Shown: in pieces, positions 16,934 to 25,236 of the stretch
Layout of the letters: each line of letters starts with the position of its first letter
Numbering within the stretch: position 1 is the stretch's first letter
Source of the DNA: Namhaeicola sp039714555
Lineage (GTDB): Bacteria > Bacteroidota > Bacteroidia > Flavobacteriales > Flavobacteriaceae
Length of the DNA: 64,000 nucleotides
Reading direction: 5' to 3'
Assembly: GCA_039714555.1 (NCBI GenBank)
Contig: JBDLJB010000003.1
Span: forward strand, 83,239-147,238
Position numbers and translations under genes: made by a program
Notes under the pieces: model-generated
Database searches by the model: none
Told to the model about the DNA's origin: nothing
Seen by the model: only the letters and a program-made list of their open reading frames with translations

Positions 16934-18607
16934 ATGAAATATTTAAGTGATATAGAAATTGCTCAAAACACCAAGTTGCTTCACATAAAAAAAATTGCAA
17001 AAAAAATAAATGTACATGAAGATGATCTAGATCGTTATGGAAAATATAAAGCAAAATTACCATTGCATCTTATTGATGAAGAAAAAATTACAAAAAACAA
17101 TTTGATTTTAGTGACTGCTTTAACACCAACACCCGCAGGTGAGGGAAAAACCACTGTATCCATTGGTTTGACAGAGGGTTTAAATAAAATTGGAAAAGAA
17201 GCAACTGTTGTTTTGCGAGAACCTTCTTTAGGTCCTGTTTTTGGTATTAAAGGTGGTGCAGCCGGAGGTGGATATTCACAAGTTATACCCATGGAAGATA
17301 TCAATTTACATTTTACGGGTGATTTTAATGCGGTAGAAAAAGCCAATAATTTACTTTCAGCATTGATTGATAATAATTTACAAAGTCCTTTTTCATTAAA
17401 TATTGATCCTCGTACAATTTTATGGAAAAGAGTAATTGACATGAATGATAGGGCTTTACGAAATATTACAATTGGATTGGGAGGTACTGCCAATGGAATT
17501 CCACGTGAAGATGGTTTTAATATTACACCGGCTTCTGAAGTTATGGCAATTTTGTGTATGGCTACCGGTTTTGATGATTTGAAAAAACGATTGGGAGATA
17601 TTTTTATTGGATTCACATTTGATAAGAAGCCAATTTTTGCACGTGATTTAAAAGCTGAAAATGCAATGGCAATACTGTTGAAAGATGCTATAAAACCTAA
17701 TTTAGTTCAAACCTTAGAAGGAAACCCTGCTATTATTCATGGTGGACCATTTGCAAATATTGCTCAAGGTACCAACACTATTTTAGCAACTCAAATGGGT
17801 CTTTCATTATCAAATTATGTTGTAACAGAGGCAGGTTTTGGAGCTGATCTTGGGGCAGAAAAATTTTTAAATATCAAATGTGTTGCTGCGGGATTAAATC
17901 CGAAAGCGGTTGTTTTAGTTGCAACTATAAGAGCATTGAGACATCATGGGGGAGCAACAAAAGAAGAATTGAATACACCAAATGCATCTTCTGTTGAAAA
18001 AGGATTTCCTAACTTAGAAAAGCACATTGAAAATATTAGAAAATTTAATATTGAACCTGTTGTTGCAATTAATGCTTTTACTAATGATACTGAAGAAGAA
18101 ATTCAAGTTGTAAAAGATAAATGTGCAGCCTTAGGAGTGCATGCTGTTTTATCTGAAGGATGGGCAAAAGGTGGTGATGGTACAAAAGATCTTGCCAAAG
18201 CAGTAGTAGATATCGTTGAAAATAAAGCAAAACAATTTAAACCAATTTATGATTGGAAATCATCAGTGGTAGAAAAAATTGAAACTATTGCAAAAGAAAT
18301 TTACGGTGCTGATGGTGTTGATTTTGATAAAAAAGCTAAACTTAATTTAAAAAGAATAGAAAGATTAGGATATAATGATTTTGCTATATGTATGGCAAAA
18401 ACGCAAAAATCATTTTCTGATAATGAAGCTTTAAGAGGTCGTCCTGAAGGGTTTATAGTTCATGTAAGAGAAATTGAGATTGCGGCAGGAGCAGGGTTTA
18501 TTATACCAATTTTAGGAAAAATGATGCGTATGCCTGGATTGCCAAGAGTACCAGCAAGTGAGCATATGTTTATTGATAAAGAAGGTAAGATTTCAGGATT
18601 GTCATAA
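16934..18607 (+). CDS. fhs: Formate-tetrahydrofolate ligase
   Basis: A 557-residue enzyme that forms 10-formyl-THF from formate, THF and ATP in one-carbon metabolism. The ATP-binding loop TPTPAGEGKTTVSIG lies near residue 65-79. The Arg/Gly-rich REPSLGPVFGIKGGAAGGGYSQ region and VATIRALRHHGG are family hallmarks. Length matches the bacterial enzyme. Monocistronic, closed by a perfect palindromic terminator. Confidence 0.97.
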   Translation: MKYLSDIEIAQNTKLLHIKKIAKKINVHEDDLDRYGKYKAKLPLHLIDEEKITKNNLILVTALTPTPAGEGKTTVSIGLTEGLNKIGKEATVVLREPSLGPVFGIKGGAAGGGYSQVIPMEDINLHFTGDFNAVEKANNLLSALIDNNLQSPFSLNIDPRTILWKRVIDMNDRALRNITIGLGGTANGIPREDGFNITPASEVMAILCMATGFDDLKKRLGDIFIGFTFDKKPIFARDLKAENAMAILLKDAIKPNLVQTLEGNPAIIHGGPFANIAQGTNTILATQMGLSLSNYVVTEAGFGADLGAEKFLNIKCVAAGLNPKAVVLVATIRALRHHGGATKEELNTPNASSVEKGFPNLEKHIENIRKFNIEPVVAINAFTNDTEEEIQVVKDKCAALGVHAVLSEGWAKGGDGTKDLAKAVVDIVENKAKQFKPIYDWKSSVVEKIETIAKEIYGADGVDFDKKAKLNLKRIERLGYNDFAICMAKTQKSFSDNEALRGRPEGFIVHVREIEIAAGAGFIIPILGKMMRMPGLPRVPASEHMFIDKEGKISGLS

Positions 18608-18717
18608 AAAGCAATTAGGTATTAGTAAGAGATTTTCTTAAATCAATGAATTATAAATCATTAATTTATAAAACTTGAACTATATAGGTTTTTAGTTTTT
18701 AACTTATAACTCAAACT

Positions 18718-18745
18718 AAAAAATCCGCCAATTGGCGGATTTTTT
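18718..18745. terminator. Bidirectional terminator fhs / mdh
   Basis: A perfect 28-bp palindrome (A6-TCCGCCAA / TTGGCGGA-T6) between convergent fhs and mdh, with U-runs on both strands. Confidence 0.9.
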
Positions 18746-18775
18746 AATATTGTAATTATTAAAAAATTGTGCTAA

Positions 18776-19702
18776 CTAAACATCAAGTAAGCCATTTGTT
18801 TTTTTAACGGCAGCAGCACTTTCTTGTAATTTATTTTTTTCAGCATCTGTTAAGTCTAACTCAACTATCTTTTCGATACCATCTTTACCTATGATACAAG
18901 GTACACCTATAGAAATATCATCCAAATCATATTCTCCTTCTAATAAAGCAGAACAAGGGAACATTTTCTTTTGGTCACAAGCAATTGCTTGTACCATTGA
19001 AGAAACAGCAGCGCCGGGTGCATACCAGGCACTTGTACCCAATAACTTGGTTAATGTAGCACCACCAACTTTAGTAGCTTCAACAACCTCATTTATTCTT
19101 TCATCTGATAAAAATTTATTTACAGGAATACTATTTCTAACAGCAAGTCTTGATAAAGGAATCATACCAGTGTCGCTATGACCACCAATTACTATTCCGT
19201 TTACATCAGATGACGGGCATCCTAATGCTTCTGCCAAACGATATTTAAAACGTGCGCTATCTAGAGCTCCTCCCATACCAATGATACGATTTTTTGGCAA
19301 ACCTAAAGCTTTGTGAGTTAAATAGGCCATCGTGTCCATTGGGTTACTTACTACGATAAAAATTGCATTTGGTGAATGTTCTAAGACACTTTGTGTTACA
19401 GTTTTAACAATACCTGCATTGATACCAATTAATTCTTCTCTGGTCATACCAGGTTTACGTGGAATACCACTTGTAATTACAGCAATATCACTACCTGCTG
19501 TTTTTGAATAATCGTTTGTACATCCTGAGATTTTGGTGTCAAATCCGTTTAAAGATGCAGTTTGCATTAGATCCATTGCTTTACCTTCTGCATATCCTTC
19601 TTTGATATCGATCAAAACAACTTCAGAAGCAAAGTCTTTAATAGCAATGTACTCGGCACAACTAGCTCCAACAGCTCCTGCACCTACTATGGTTACTTTC
19701 AT
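18776..19702 (-). CDS. mdh: Malate dehydrogenase
   Basis: A 308-residue NAD-dependent malate dehydrogenase of the lactate-dehydrogenase-like type, part of the TCA cycle. The nucleotide motif GAGAVGAS is at 7-14, with Asp32 at the end of the second strand (LID). The substrate arginines are in GIPRKPGMTREE, and the catalytic His is in GGHSDTGMIPLS. An exact -7 element (TATTTTTG, minus, 19729-19736) precedes it. Confidence 0.97.
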   Translation of the reverse strand: MKVTIVGAGAVGASCAEYIAIKDFASEVVLIDIKEGYAEGKAMDLMQTASLNGFDTKISGCTNDYSKTAGSDIAVITSGIPRKPGMTREELIGINAGIVKTVTQSVLEHSPNAIFIVVSNPMDTMAYLTHKALGLPKNRIIGMGGALDSARFKYRLAEALGCPSSDVNGIVIGGHSDTGMIPLSRLAVRNSIPVNKFLSDERINEVVEATKVGGATLTKLLGTSAWYAPGAAVSSMVQAIACDQKKMFPCSALLEGEYDLDDISIGVPCIIGKDGIEKIVELDLTDAEKNKLQESAAAVKKTNGLLDV

Positions 19703-19820
19703 GAGTTTAAAAATTTATAATTATATAACAAAAATAGTTTAAAAAATGGAGAAATTAAGTAACTATGGCTACTTGATTTTTAATAAATAAAAATAGTCCT
19801 TCATTATTTTTTTGATAGAT

Positions 19821-21758
19821 TTAAATATCAATATTTGCGTAAATAGCATGTTTTTCAATAAATTCTCTACGAGGTGGGACATCATCTCCCATTAACATTG
19901 AAAATACCCTATCAGCTTCAGTTGCGTTATCAATTGTTACCTGACGCATTTTTCTGTGTTCAGGATTCATTGTGGTTTCCCAAAGTTGTTCTGCATTCAT
20001 TTCACCAAGACCTTTATACCTCTGTATTGTACCTCCTCCATAACTTTCAATTAATTCATCACGTTCCTTATCTTCCCATGCATAATCTTTTTTCGCGCCT
20101 TTTTTAACTAAATATAATGGTGGAGCAGCAATATAAATATTACCATTTTCAACCAATTCTCGCATATATCTAAAGAAGAAAGTTAAAATTAATGTTTCAA
20201 TATGACTACCATCAACATCCGCGTCACACATAATGACAATTTTATGATACCTTAATTTACTCATATTTAAGGCTCTAGGATCTTCTTCAGTACCAACTGT
20301 AACACCTAAGGCAGTGTACATGCTTTTGATTTCTTCATTTTCAAAGACCTTATGTTGCATGGCTTTTTCAACGTTTAAAATTTTACCTCGAAGCGGTAAA
20401 ATTGCCTGATAATTTCGATCTCTACCTTGTTTTGCAGTACCTCCTGCCGAATCACCCTCAACTAGGAATATTTCACAAAGTTCGGGGTCACTCCAAGCAC
20501 AATCAGATAATTTTCCTGGTAAACCACCTCCAGACATCACTGTTTTACGTTGTACCATTTCACGTGCTTTTGAAGCAGCATGACGTGCTTGTGCGGCAAG
20601 GATAACCTTTTGAACAATGATTTTTGCGTCGTCTGGGTTCTCTTCTAAAAAATTGGTAAGCATTTCAGATACAGACTGACTTACAGCTGCACTTACTTCA
20701 CGATTACCTAATTTAGTTTTGGTTTGACCTTCAAATTGTGGTTCTGCAACTTTAACAGAAATGATTGCTGTTAATCCTTCACGAAAATCATCACCCGAAA
20801 TATCAAATTTCAGTTTGCTTAACATTCCTGAATTTTCAGCATATTTTTTTAGAGTTTGGGTTAATCCTCTTCTAAATCCGGAAAGGTGAGTCCCGCCTTC
20901 ATGCGTATTGATATTATTTACATAAGAATGTAAATTTTCGGTAAAAGATGTGTTATAAACCATAGCAACCTCAACAGGAATTCCATTTTTTTCTCCTTCC
21001 ATGCTGATAACATCTGAAGTTAATTGATCACGAGTTGCATCGAGATATCTAACAAATTCTTTTAAACCTTCATCACTGTAAAATTCTTCATGAATATAAT
21101 TACCCTCATCGTCTTTCTCACGTTTATCAGTTACTGTAATTGTAACACCTTGATTAAGATAAGATAATTCGCGTAAGCGAGCTGCAAGTGTTTCGTAACT
21201 ATAAACTATTTCAGCTTGAAAAATTTCATCATCTGCCCAAAAAGTAACTTCGGTACCTGATTCATTTGAATCACCAACTACTTTTACAGGATAAAGTGCT
21301 TTACCTCTTTCATATTCTTGTTGCCAAACTTTGCCTTCTCGATAAACAGTTGCCTTTAAAAGCTTTGATAAAGCATTTACAACAGAAACACCAACACCGT
21401 GTAAACCACCGGATACTTTATATGAATCTTTATCAAACTTCCCACCAGCCCCAATTTTGGTCATTACAACTTCTAAAGCTGATACACCCTCCTTTTTATG
21501 AGTGCCAACAGGTATTCCTCTACCATTATCCTTTACTGTAATTGAATTATCTTCATTAATAGTCACATCAATTCTGTCACAATAATTGGCCATAGCCTCA
21601 TCAATTGAATTGTCAACTACTTCGTATACCAAATGATGTAATCCTCTTGCGCTAATATCACCTATATACATCGATGGACGCATGCGTACATGTTCCATAC
21701 CTTCCAACGCCTGAATACTATCAGCTGAATATTCATTTTTTTTTGTTTCTTCACTCAT
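19821..21758 (-). CDS. gyrB: DNA gyrase subunit B
   Basis: A 645-residue type II topoisomerase ATPase subunit. It has the GHKL ATPase core (EVVDNSIDEAM, DNGRGIPVG, GGLHGVGVSVVNALS), the transducer domain, and the TOPRIM domain beginning EGDSAGGTAKQGR with the metal cluster CDADVDGSH. The C-terminal GYRB tail ends PRREFIEKHA. Length is the short GyrB form. A -7 element (TATATTTG, minus, 21796-21803) lies before it. gyrA is not in the window. Confidence 0.98.
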   Translation of the reverse strand: MSEETKKNEYSADSIQALEGMEHVRMRPSMYIGDISARGLHHLVYEVVDNSIDEAMANYCDRIDVTINEDNSITVKDNGRGIPVGTHKKEGVSALEVVMTKIGAGGKFDKDSYKVSGGLHGVGVSVVNALSKLLKATVYREGKVWQQEYERGKALYPVKVVGDSNESGTEVTFWADDEIFQAEIVYSYETLAARLRELSYLNQGVTITVTDKREKDDEGNYIHEEFYSDEGLKEFVRYLDATRDQLTSDVISMEGEKNGIPVEVAMVYNTSFTENLHSYVNNINTHEGGTHLSGFRRGLTQTLKKYAENSGMLSKLKFDISGDDFREGLTAIISVKVAEPQFEGQTKTKLGNREVSAAVSQSVSEMLTNFLEENPDDAKIIVQKVILAAQARHAASKAREMVQRKTVMSGGGLPGKLSDCAWSDPELCEIFLVEGDSAGGTAKQGRDRNYQAILPLRGKILNVEKAMQHKVFENEEIKSMYTALGVTVGTEEDPRALNMSKLRYHKIVIMCDADVDGSHIETLILTFFFRYMRELVENGNIYIAAPPLYLVKKGAKKDYAWEDKERDELIESYGGGTIQRYKGLGEMNAEQLWETTMNPEHRKMRQVTIDNATEADRVFSMLMGDDVPPRREFIEKHAIYANIDI

Positions 21759-21928
21759 GTTTTAACAATAATATTTTTCGAATTTTATAAACGTACAAAT
21801 ATAATAAAATCACTAATTTTAAGCGATTTTTTTAATAAAATAAAAGGTTAAGTTATCAACATTTTGCCCTATAAATTTATAGCTGTTTTGATGATGGAAT
21901 ATTTTGATTTTTTGTGTAAGATTAAAAT

Positions 21929-21959
21929 AAAAAAAAGCTCAATATTTGAGCTTTTTTTT
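21929..21959 (-). terminator. Intrinsic terminator of candidate RNA copy 1
   Basis: A8-GCTCAA-TAT-TTGAGC-T8: a stem with A- and T-runs on both sides, so it works in both directions. It ends the minus-strand RNA unit. Confidence 0.8.
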
Positions 21960-22087
21960 ATTTGCATGCAAACTCACTTTTTAATGCTTTTGCTTTAATG
22001 TAAAATCTGAAATAATATTTGTCCCCTCATTAAACAGATTTTATTTTGGTTTTAAATATTTTGTAGAAAAAAAACCAATTAAAATAT
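21929..22087 (-). ncRNA. Candidate structured small RNA, copy 1
   Basis: Predicted minus-strand transcript of about 160 nt inside a 690-nt gene-free stretch. In order: a direct-repeat box (22109-22126); a -7 element TATATTTA (22093-22100); a stem of 8 bp (22071-22078/22046-22053); a 9-bp perfect stem (22035-22043/22001-22009) whose loop carries TGAGGGGA; AATATTATT; a GCAAA...TTTGC pairing; and the terminator at 21929-21959. The neighbouring copy 2 shares the box, promoter spacing, GAGGGGA loop, AATATTATT, GCAAA..TTTGC and terminator. No convincing coding frame; an 11-codon ATG frame begins in the loop. Not a family I know. Confidence 0.5.
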
Positions 22088-22092
22088 TAATG

Positions 22093-22126
22093 TAAATATA
22101 AATTTGAATTCTAAAGAAATTCTGAA
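22093..22126 (-). promoter_or_regulatory. Response-regulator-type direct repeat and promoter, copy 1
   Basis: On the minus strand TTCAGAA (22126-22120) and TTTAGAA (22115-22109) form a 7-bp direct repeat with an 11-bp period. This is the geometry of OmpR/PhoB-family binding sites. Eight nt downstream lies TATATTTA (22100-22093), seven of eight matches to TAnnTTTG and read here as the -7 element; no TTG -33 is needed if an activator binds the box. Confidence 0.5.
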
Positions 22127-22140
22127 GTTTTATAAAAAAA

Positions 22141-22171
22141 TAGAAAAACCCGACTCATTTAAGAATCGGGT
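22141..22171 (-). terminator. Intrinsic terminator of candidate RNA copy 2
   Basis: Stem ACCCGA..TC / GA..TCGGGT (22148-22171), followed on the minus strand by a long T-rich tract (22147 down to 22134). The next unit's regulatory box begins just after it. Confidence 0.75.
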
Positions 22172-22376
22172 ATTTTCTGTGCAAATTAAAATAGCTTAAT
22201 ATTTCAATGTATTTGCTTATAAGATAATTTGTAATAATATTAATCCCCTCAGTCAATATTATTAAAAACTATACTTAGTAGTTACTTTTGTAACTAATTA
22301 TTTCAGGATTCATATTAAATATGAATTTTGAACTTTCTGAAATAAGTAAAAAAATGAATTATATTTCACTTGATTA
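22141..22376 (-). ncRNA. Candidate structured small RNA, copy 2
   Basis: Predicted minus-strand transcript of about 235 nt. After the promoter it folds into an ATTTCAG/CTGAAAT helix (22337-22343/22300-22306) that encloses an ATTCATATT/AATATGAAT hairpin (22308-22326). A 7-bp hairpin TAGTTAC-N4-GTAACTA (22279-22296) follows. Next is a perfect 10-bp stem (22255-22264/22232-22241) with a 13-nt loop holding TGAGGGGA. It continues with a GCAAAT...ATTTGC pairing and an intrinsic terminator (22148-22171). The 3' half is clearly related to copy 1; the 5' half is not. No good start codon is conserved in the loop region, which favours RNA over peptide. Confidence 0.5.
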
Positions 22377-22381
22377 CGGGA

Positions 22382-22415
22382 CAAATGTATTTGTAGATTC
22401 TAAAGAGTTTCTGAA
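22382..22415 (-). promoter_or_regulatory. Response-regulator-type direct repeat and promoter, copy 2
   Basis: Minus strand: TTCAGAA (22415-22409) and TTTAGAA (22404-22398) with an 11-bp period, an 8-nt spacer, then TACATTTG (22389-22382), an exact TAnnTTTG. The same spacing is seen in copy 1. It lies 36 nt beyond the histidine kinase stop codon. Confidence 0.55.
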
Positions 22416-22435
22416 GTTTTAAACAATTTCTTTAT

Positions 22436-22469
22436 TTTTTCAATTTATTTTTAAAAATAAATTGAAAAA
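22436..22469. repeat. 34-bp perfect AT palindrome overlapping the histidine kinase stop
   Basis: Arms 22436-22452 and 22453-22469 (TTTTTCAATTTATTTTT and its complement). The stop codon of the kinase gene (22451-22453) lies at its centre. It could form a long weak hairpin at the mRNA 3' end, either a terminator or a stability element. Confidence 0.5.
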
Positions 22470-23698
22470 TGATGTTGATTATCTGAATATGAATGACTTA
22501 TTTTCCAGTCGTAAATATCACATATTTTTTTGACAATGGCGAGTCCAAGCCCAAAAGACTCAGAAGATTTACTTTCTTTCTTAAACCTTTCAAATAATGA
22601 ATCTGAAGGTATATTTAAAGGCTTACCTGAGTTTGAGATAGTTATAAAAATATCACAAGTTGTAATATGAATATTTCCTTTGTTTTGATTGTGTTTTATA
22701 GCATTACCCAGTAAATTTGAAATTACCATGTCAAACAACATAGGATTTGCTTCAACTTTAACATCTAATGTTAAGTTTTTACTTATGTTGATCTCTTTAT
22801 TTTCAATAAAATCTTCAAAAATATTTAGTTGATTGTTGATTACTTTATTAATTACTATTGATTCTTTTTGACTGTATTGTTGGTTTTCAATTTTTGAAAG
22901 CATCAATAATGTTTTATTAAGTTTTGAAAGTCTTTTTGATGCGGAATATACTGCGCTAATAAGCTTTTGATCTTCTATTATTAAATTTTCCGATTGCATT
23001 AAAAATTCTAATTTTGATTGCATTATTGCCAAAGGTGTTTGCATTTCATGAGAAGCATTCTCTGTAAATTCTTTTAAATTATTGAAATCAGAACTTAATT
23101 TTTCTGTTAATTTAGTTAATGAATTATTGAGTTCTTTGAATTCATCAATTTTTGAATCTTCAAGTTCAATGGGTTTATTTTCTTCAACGGAAAAGTTTTT
23201 AAGCGAATTTAAATTTTGATAAAAAGGATGCCAAATTCTTTTTGTAAAAATTGTATTGATAAAATATACAGTAATAATCAGTAATAGAATTACAACACCA
23301 ACCGATAAACTAATCGCTAATACGAATTCATGATTTTTTACCTGAGAACTTCGTGTAATAATTCTATAGGTTTTACCCTGAAGCGTTTCAATTGATGTTA
23401 ATTGACGGTATAATTCATAATTCTCCATACCATTAATTATTTGATACATTAAAGTATCTTTAAAATACATGGTATCCTTTACATTGTTTTTTGCTATATA
23501 ATCCTCAACATCAAAAATTGGTAATGGGTAATCATATTTAATTTTTTGAGCAATAATTTCTTTATCGTGTAATAATTTTTCGTCCTGACGTTTGGTAATA
23601 ATATTTTTTAAGATATTGTATATAATTGTACTCGATATTATAAAAATAATAATGGAGTATAAAATATATATTCTTCTTGTTTTTTGCAGTAATTTCAT
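22451..23698 (-). CDS. Sensor histidine kinase (two-component system)
   Basis: A 415-residue inner-membrane kinase with spans at about 10-28 and 127-149 enclosing a periplasmic sensor of about 100 residues. The linker leads to an H-box with the phospho-accepting His217 (ENASHEMQTPLAIM), an N-box (NLLGNAIKHN) and a G-box (FGLGLAIVKKICDIY). It abuts the response regulator gene with no gap, so the two form one pair. Its signal is unknown; the EMQTPLA form of the H-box is common in flavobacterial kinases. Confidence 0.93.
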   Translation of the reverse strand: MKLLQKTRRIYILYSIIIFIISSTIIYNILKNIITKRQDEKLLHDKEIIAQKIKYDYPLPIFDVEDYIAKNNVKDTMYFKDTLMYQIINGMENYELYRQLTSIETLQGKTYRIITRSSQVKNHEFVLAISLSVGVVILLLIITVYFINTIFTKRIWHPFYQNLNSLKNFSVEENKPIELEDSKIDEFKELNNSLTKLTEKLSSDFNNLKEFTENASHEMQTPLAIMQSKLEFLMQSENLIIEDQKLISAVYSASKRLSKLNKTLLMLSKIENQQYSQKESIVINKVINNQLNIFEDFIENKEINISKNLTLDVKVEANPMLFDMVISNLLGNAIKHNQNKGNIHITTCDIFITISNSGKPLNIPSDSLFERFKKESKSSESFGLGLAIVKKICDIYDWKISHSYSDNQHHFSIYF

Positions 23699-24373
23699 TT
23701 ATTCCCCAAATTTGTAGCCAAGCCCGTAAATGGTTTGCATATAATCTGTTGCGCCTTCGTTTTTTAATTTTTTTCTCAAGTTTCGCATATGTGTGTAAAT
23801 AAAATCAAAATTATCTACTAAATCAATGCTGTCTCCCCATAAATGTTCAGCTATTGATTCTTTGGTAAGCACTCTATTTTTATTGGTAATAAAATAAAGT
23901 AATAAATGGAATTCTTTTTTTGTGAGCACAACGGGTGAATTATTTACTTTAACAGTTCTTGCTTTTGGGTCAATTTCGATTTCATTGAAAGTTATGTTAT
24001 CGTTGCCTTCAAATTTTTGTCTTCTAATCAAAGAATTGATTCTGGAATTTAACTCTGCTAAATGAAATGGTTTGGTAATATAGTCATCAGCACCTAGATC
24101 CAGGCCTATTAATTTATCATCTAATGAATTTTTAGCCGAAACTATTAAAACACCTGTATCTGGGGTGTTTTTCTTTATAATTTTTAATAACTCCAAACCA
24201 TTTCCATCAGGTAAGTTAATATCTAAGATAACGATATCATAATTATAAGAAATCAATTTATCTTCTGCCTCAAAAAAACTGAAAGCATATTCACAAACAA
24301 AATCTTCTTTTTGGAGGTATTTACATGTTACACTTACCAGTTCTTTTTCATCTTCGATGATTAATATTTTCAT
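23699..24373 (-). CDS. OmpR-family response regulator
   Basis: A 224-residue regulator with a receiver domain (phospho-acceptor Asp51 in VILDINLPDGNG, Lys101 in YITKPF) and a C-terminal winged helix (about 130-222) ending YGLGYKFGE. OmpR-family proteins bind 7-bp direct repeats about 11 bp apart, matching the boxes found at 22109-22126 and 22398-22415. A -7 element (TAACTTTG, minus, 24456-24463) lies upstream. Translated just before the kinase. Confidence 0.95.
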   Translation of the reverse strand: MKILIIEDEKELVSVTCKYLQKEDFVCEYAFSFFEAEDKLISYNYDIVILDINLPDGNGLELLKIIKKNTPDTGVLIVSAKNSLDDKLIGLDLGADDYITKPFHLAELNSRINSLIRRQKFEGNDNITFNEIEIDPKARTVKVNNSPVVLTKKEFHLLLYFITNKNRVLTKESIAEHLWGDSIDLVDNFDFIYTHMRNLRKKLKNEGATDYMQTIYGLGYKFGE

Positions 24374-24607
24374 AAAAAAGGAAATTAAATAAAATAATAG
24401 TTAATTTGTTCATTTAGCAGTGATTGTTGGTTCTTACTAAATATTAAAAACATTGCAAAGTTAATATTTTAATTAATAAGAATTAAAATTATGATATTAC
24501 ATATATTAATAAATCAAAAAATTTAATAAATAGCTTTTTCTTGTGATATAATAAAATTCTAAAATGAACGTTTAGATATTCGTACGCATTCAAAAAAATC
24601 TATTGCT

Positions 24608-25168
24608 ATGAAAAAGAGATATTTTTATGCGGCCTTAATAATAACTTTGTTTTTTAGTGGGCAGAATTTTGCTCAATCATTACAGGGTCTAGATAAAAGT
24701 CCGCTTGATATTACATATTTACGTCCAAATAAATTATCAGCTCCTTTAATAAAAGTCATTTATGGAAGGCCAATAAAACAAAATGATATTGTTTTTGGTG
24801 AACAAGTTCCTTTTGGTAAAATATGGCGTACCGGCGATAACGAAGCAACAGAGGTAAAATTTTATTCTCATGTTAAAGTTGGTGATAAAATTATAAAACC
24901 GGGTACTTATATATTGCATACCATTCCGGGTGAAAAAGAATGGACAATTATATTAAACAGTAATACCGATACTTGGGGTGCATTTTTTTATGATGAATCA
25001 AAAGATGTTGCTAGAATAAAGGTTCCTACTAAACAAGCTGAATCATTAGATATTTTTTCTATAGCTTTTAAGCAAAGTTATAACAATACTTATATGGTAT
25101 TGGCCTGGGATACTACCCGAGTAAATATTCCAATTGAAACAAAATCTCAAATTTTAGCAGAATTATAA
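24608..25168 (+). CDS. DUF2911 secreted protein, copy 1
   Basis: A 186-residue protein with a signal peptide (residues 1-22, ending NFAQ) and a DUF2911 beta-rich domain. Conserved blocks are YGRP, WRTGDNEATE, GTYILH, EKEWTIILN, WGAFFYD, DVAR and WDTTRV. Function of the family is unknown; its members are exported. It is divergent from the two-component system, sharing a 234-nt spacer, and 68 nt upstream of a paralogue. Confidence 0.85.
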   Translation: MKKRYFYAALIITLFFSGQNFAQSLQGLDKSPLDITYLRPNKLSAPLIKVIYGRPIKQNDIVFGEQVPFGKIWRTGDNEATEVKFYSHVKVGDKIIKPGTYILHTIPGEKEWTIILNSNTDTWGAFFYDESKDVARIKVPTKQAESLDIFSIAFKQSYNNTYMVLAWDTTRVNIPIETKSQILAEL

Positions 25169-25236
25169 ACATAAAATTTTCGGTTTATAATTATCATAGC
25201 ATTTAAGTTAAAAAACAGATTATTAAATCTTTAAAG

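Noticed and set aside
17035..17616. 193-residue minus-strand frame opposite fhs
   Set aside because: Antisense shadow of a highly conserved gene; its Pro/Lys-rich sequence follows from fhs codons.
22021..22254. GAGGGGA loops as CsrA-binding GGA motifs
   Set aside because: CsrA is generally not known from Bacteroidota and the flanking consensus does not fit; kept only as a G-rich loop.
24557..24575. Third copy of the regulator box upstream of the DUF2911 genes
   Set aside because: Only one half-site TTCTAAA is present; no second half at 11-bp spacing.
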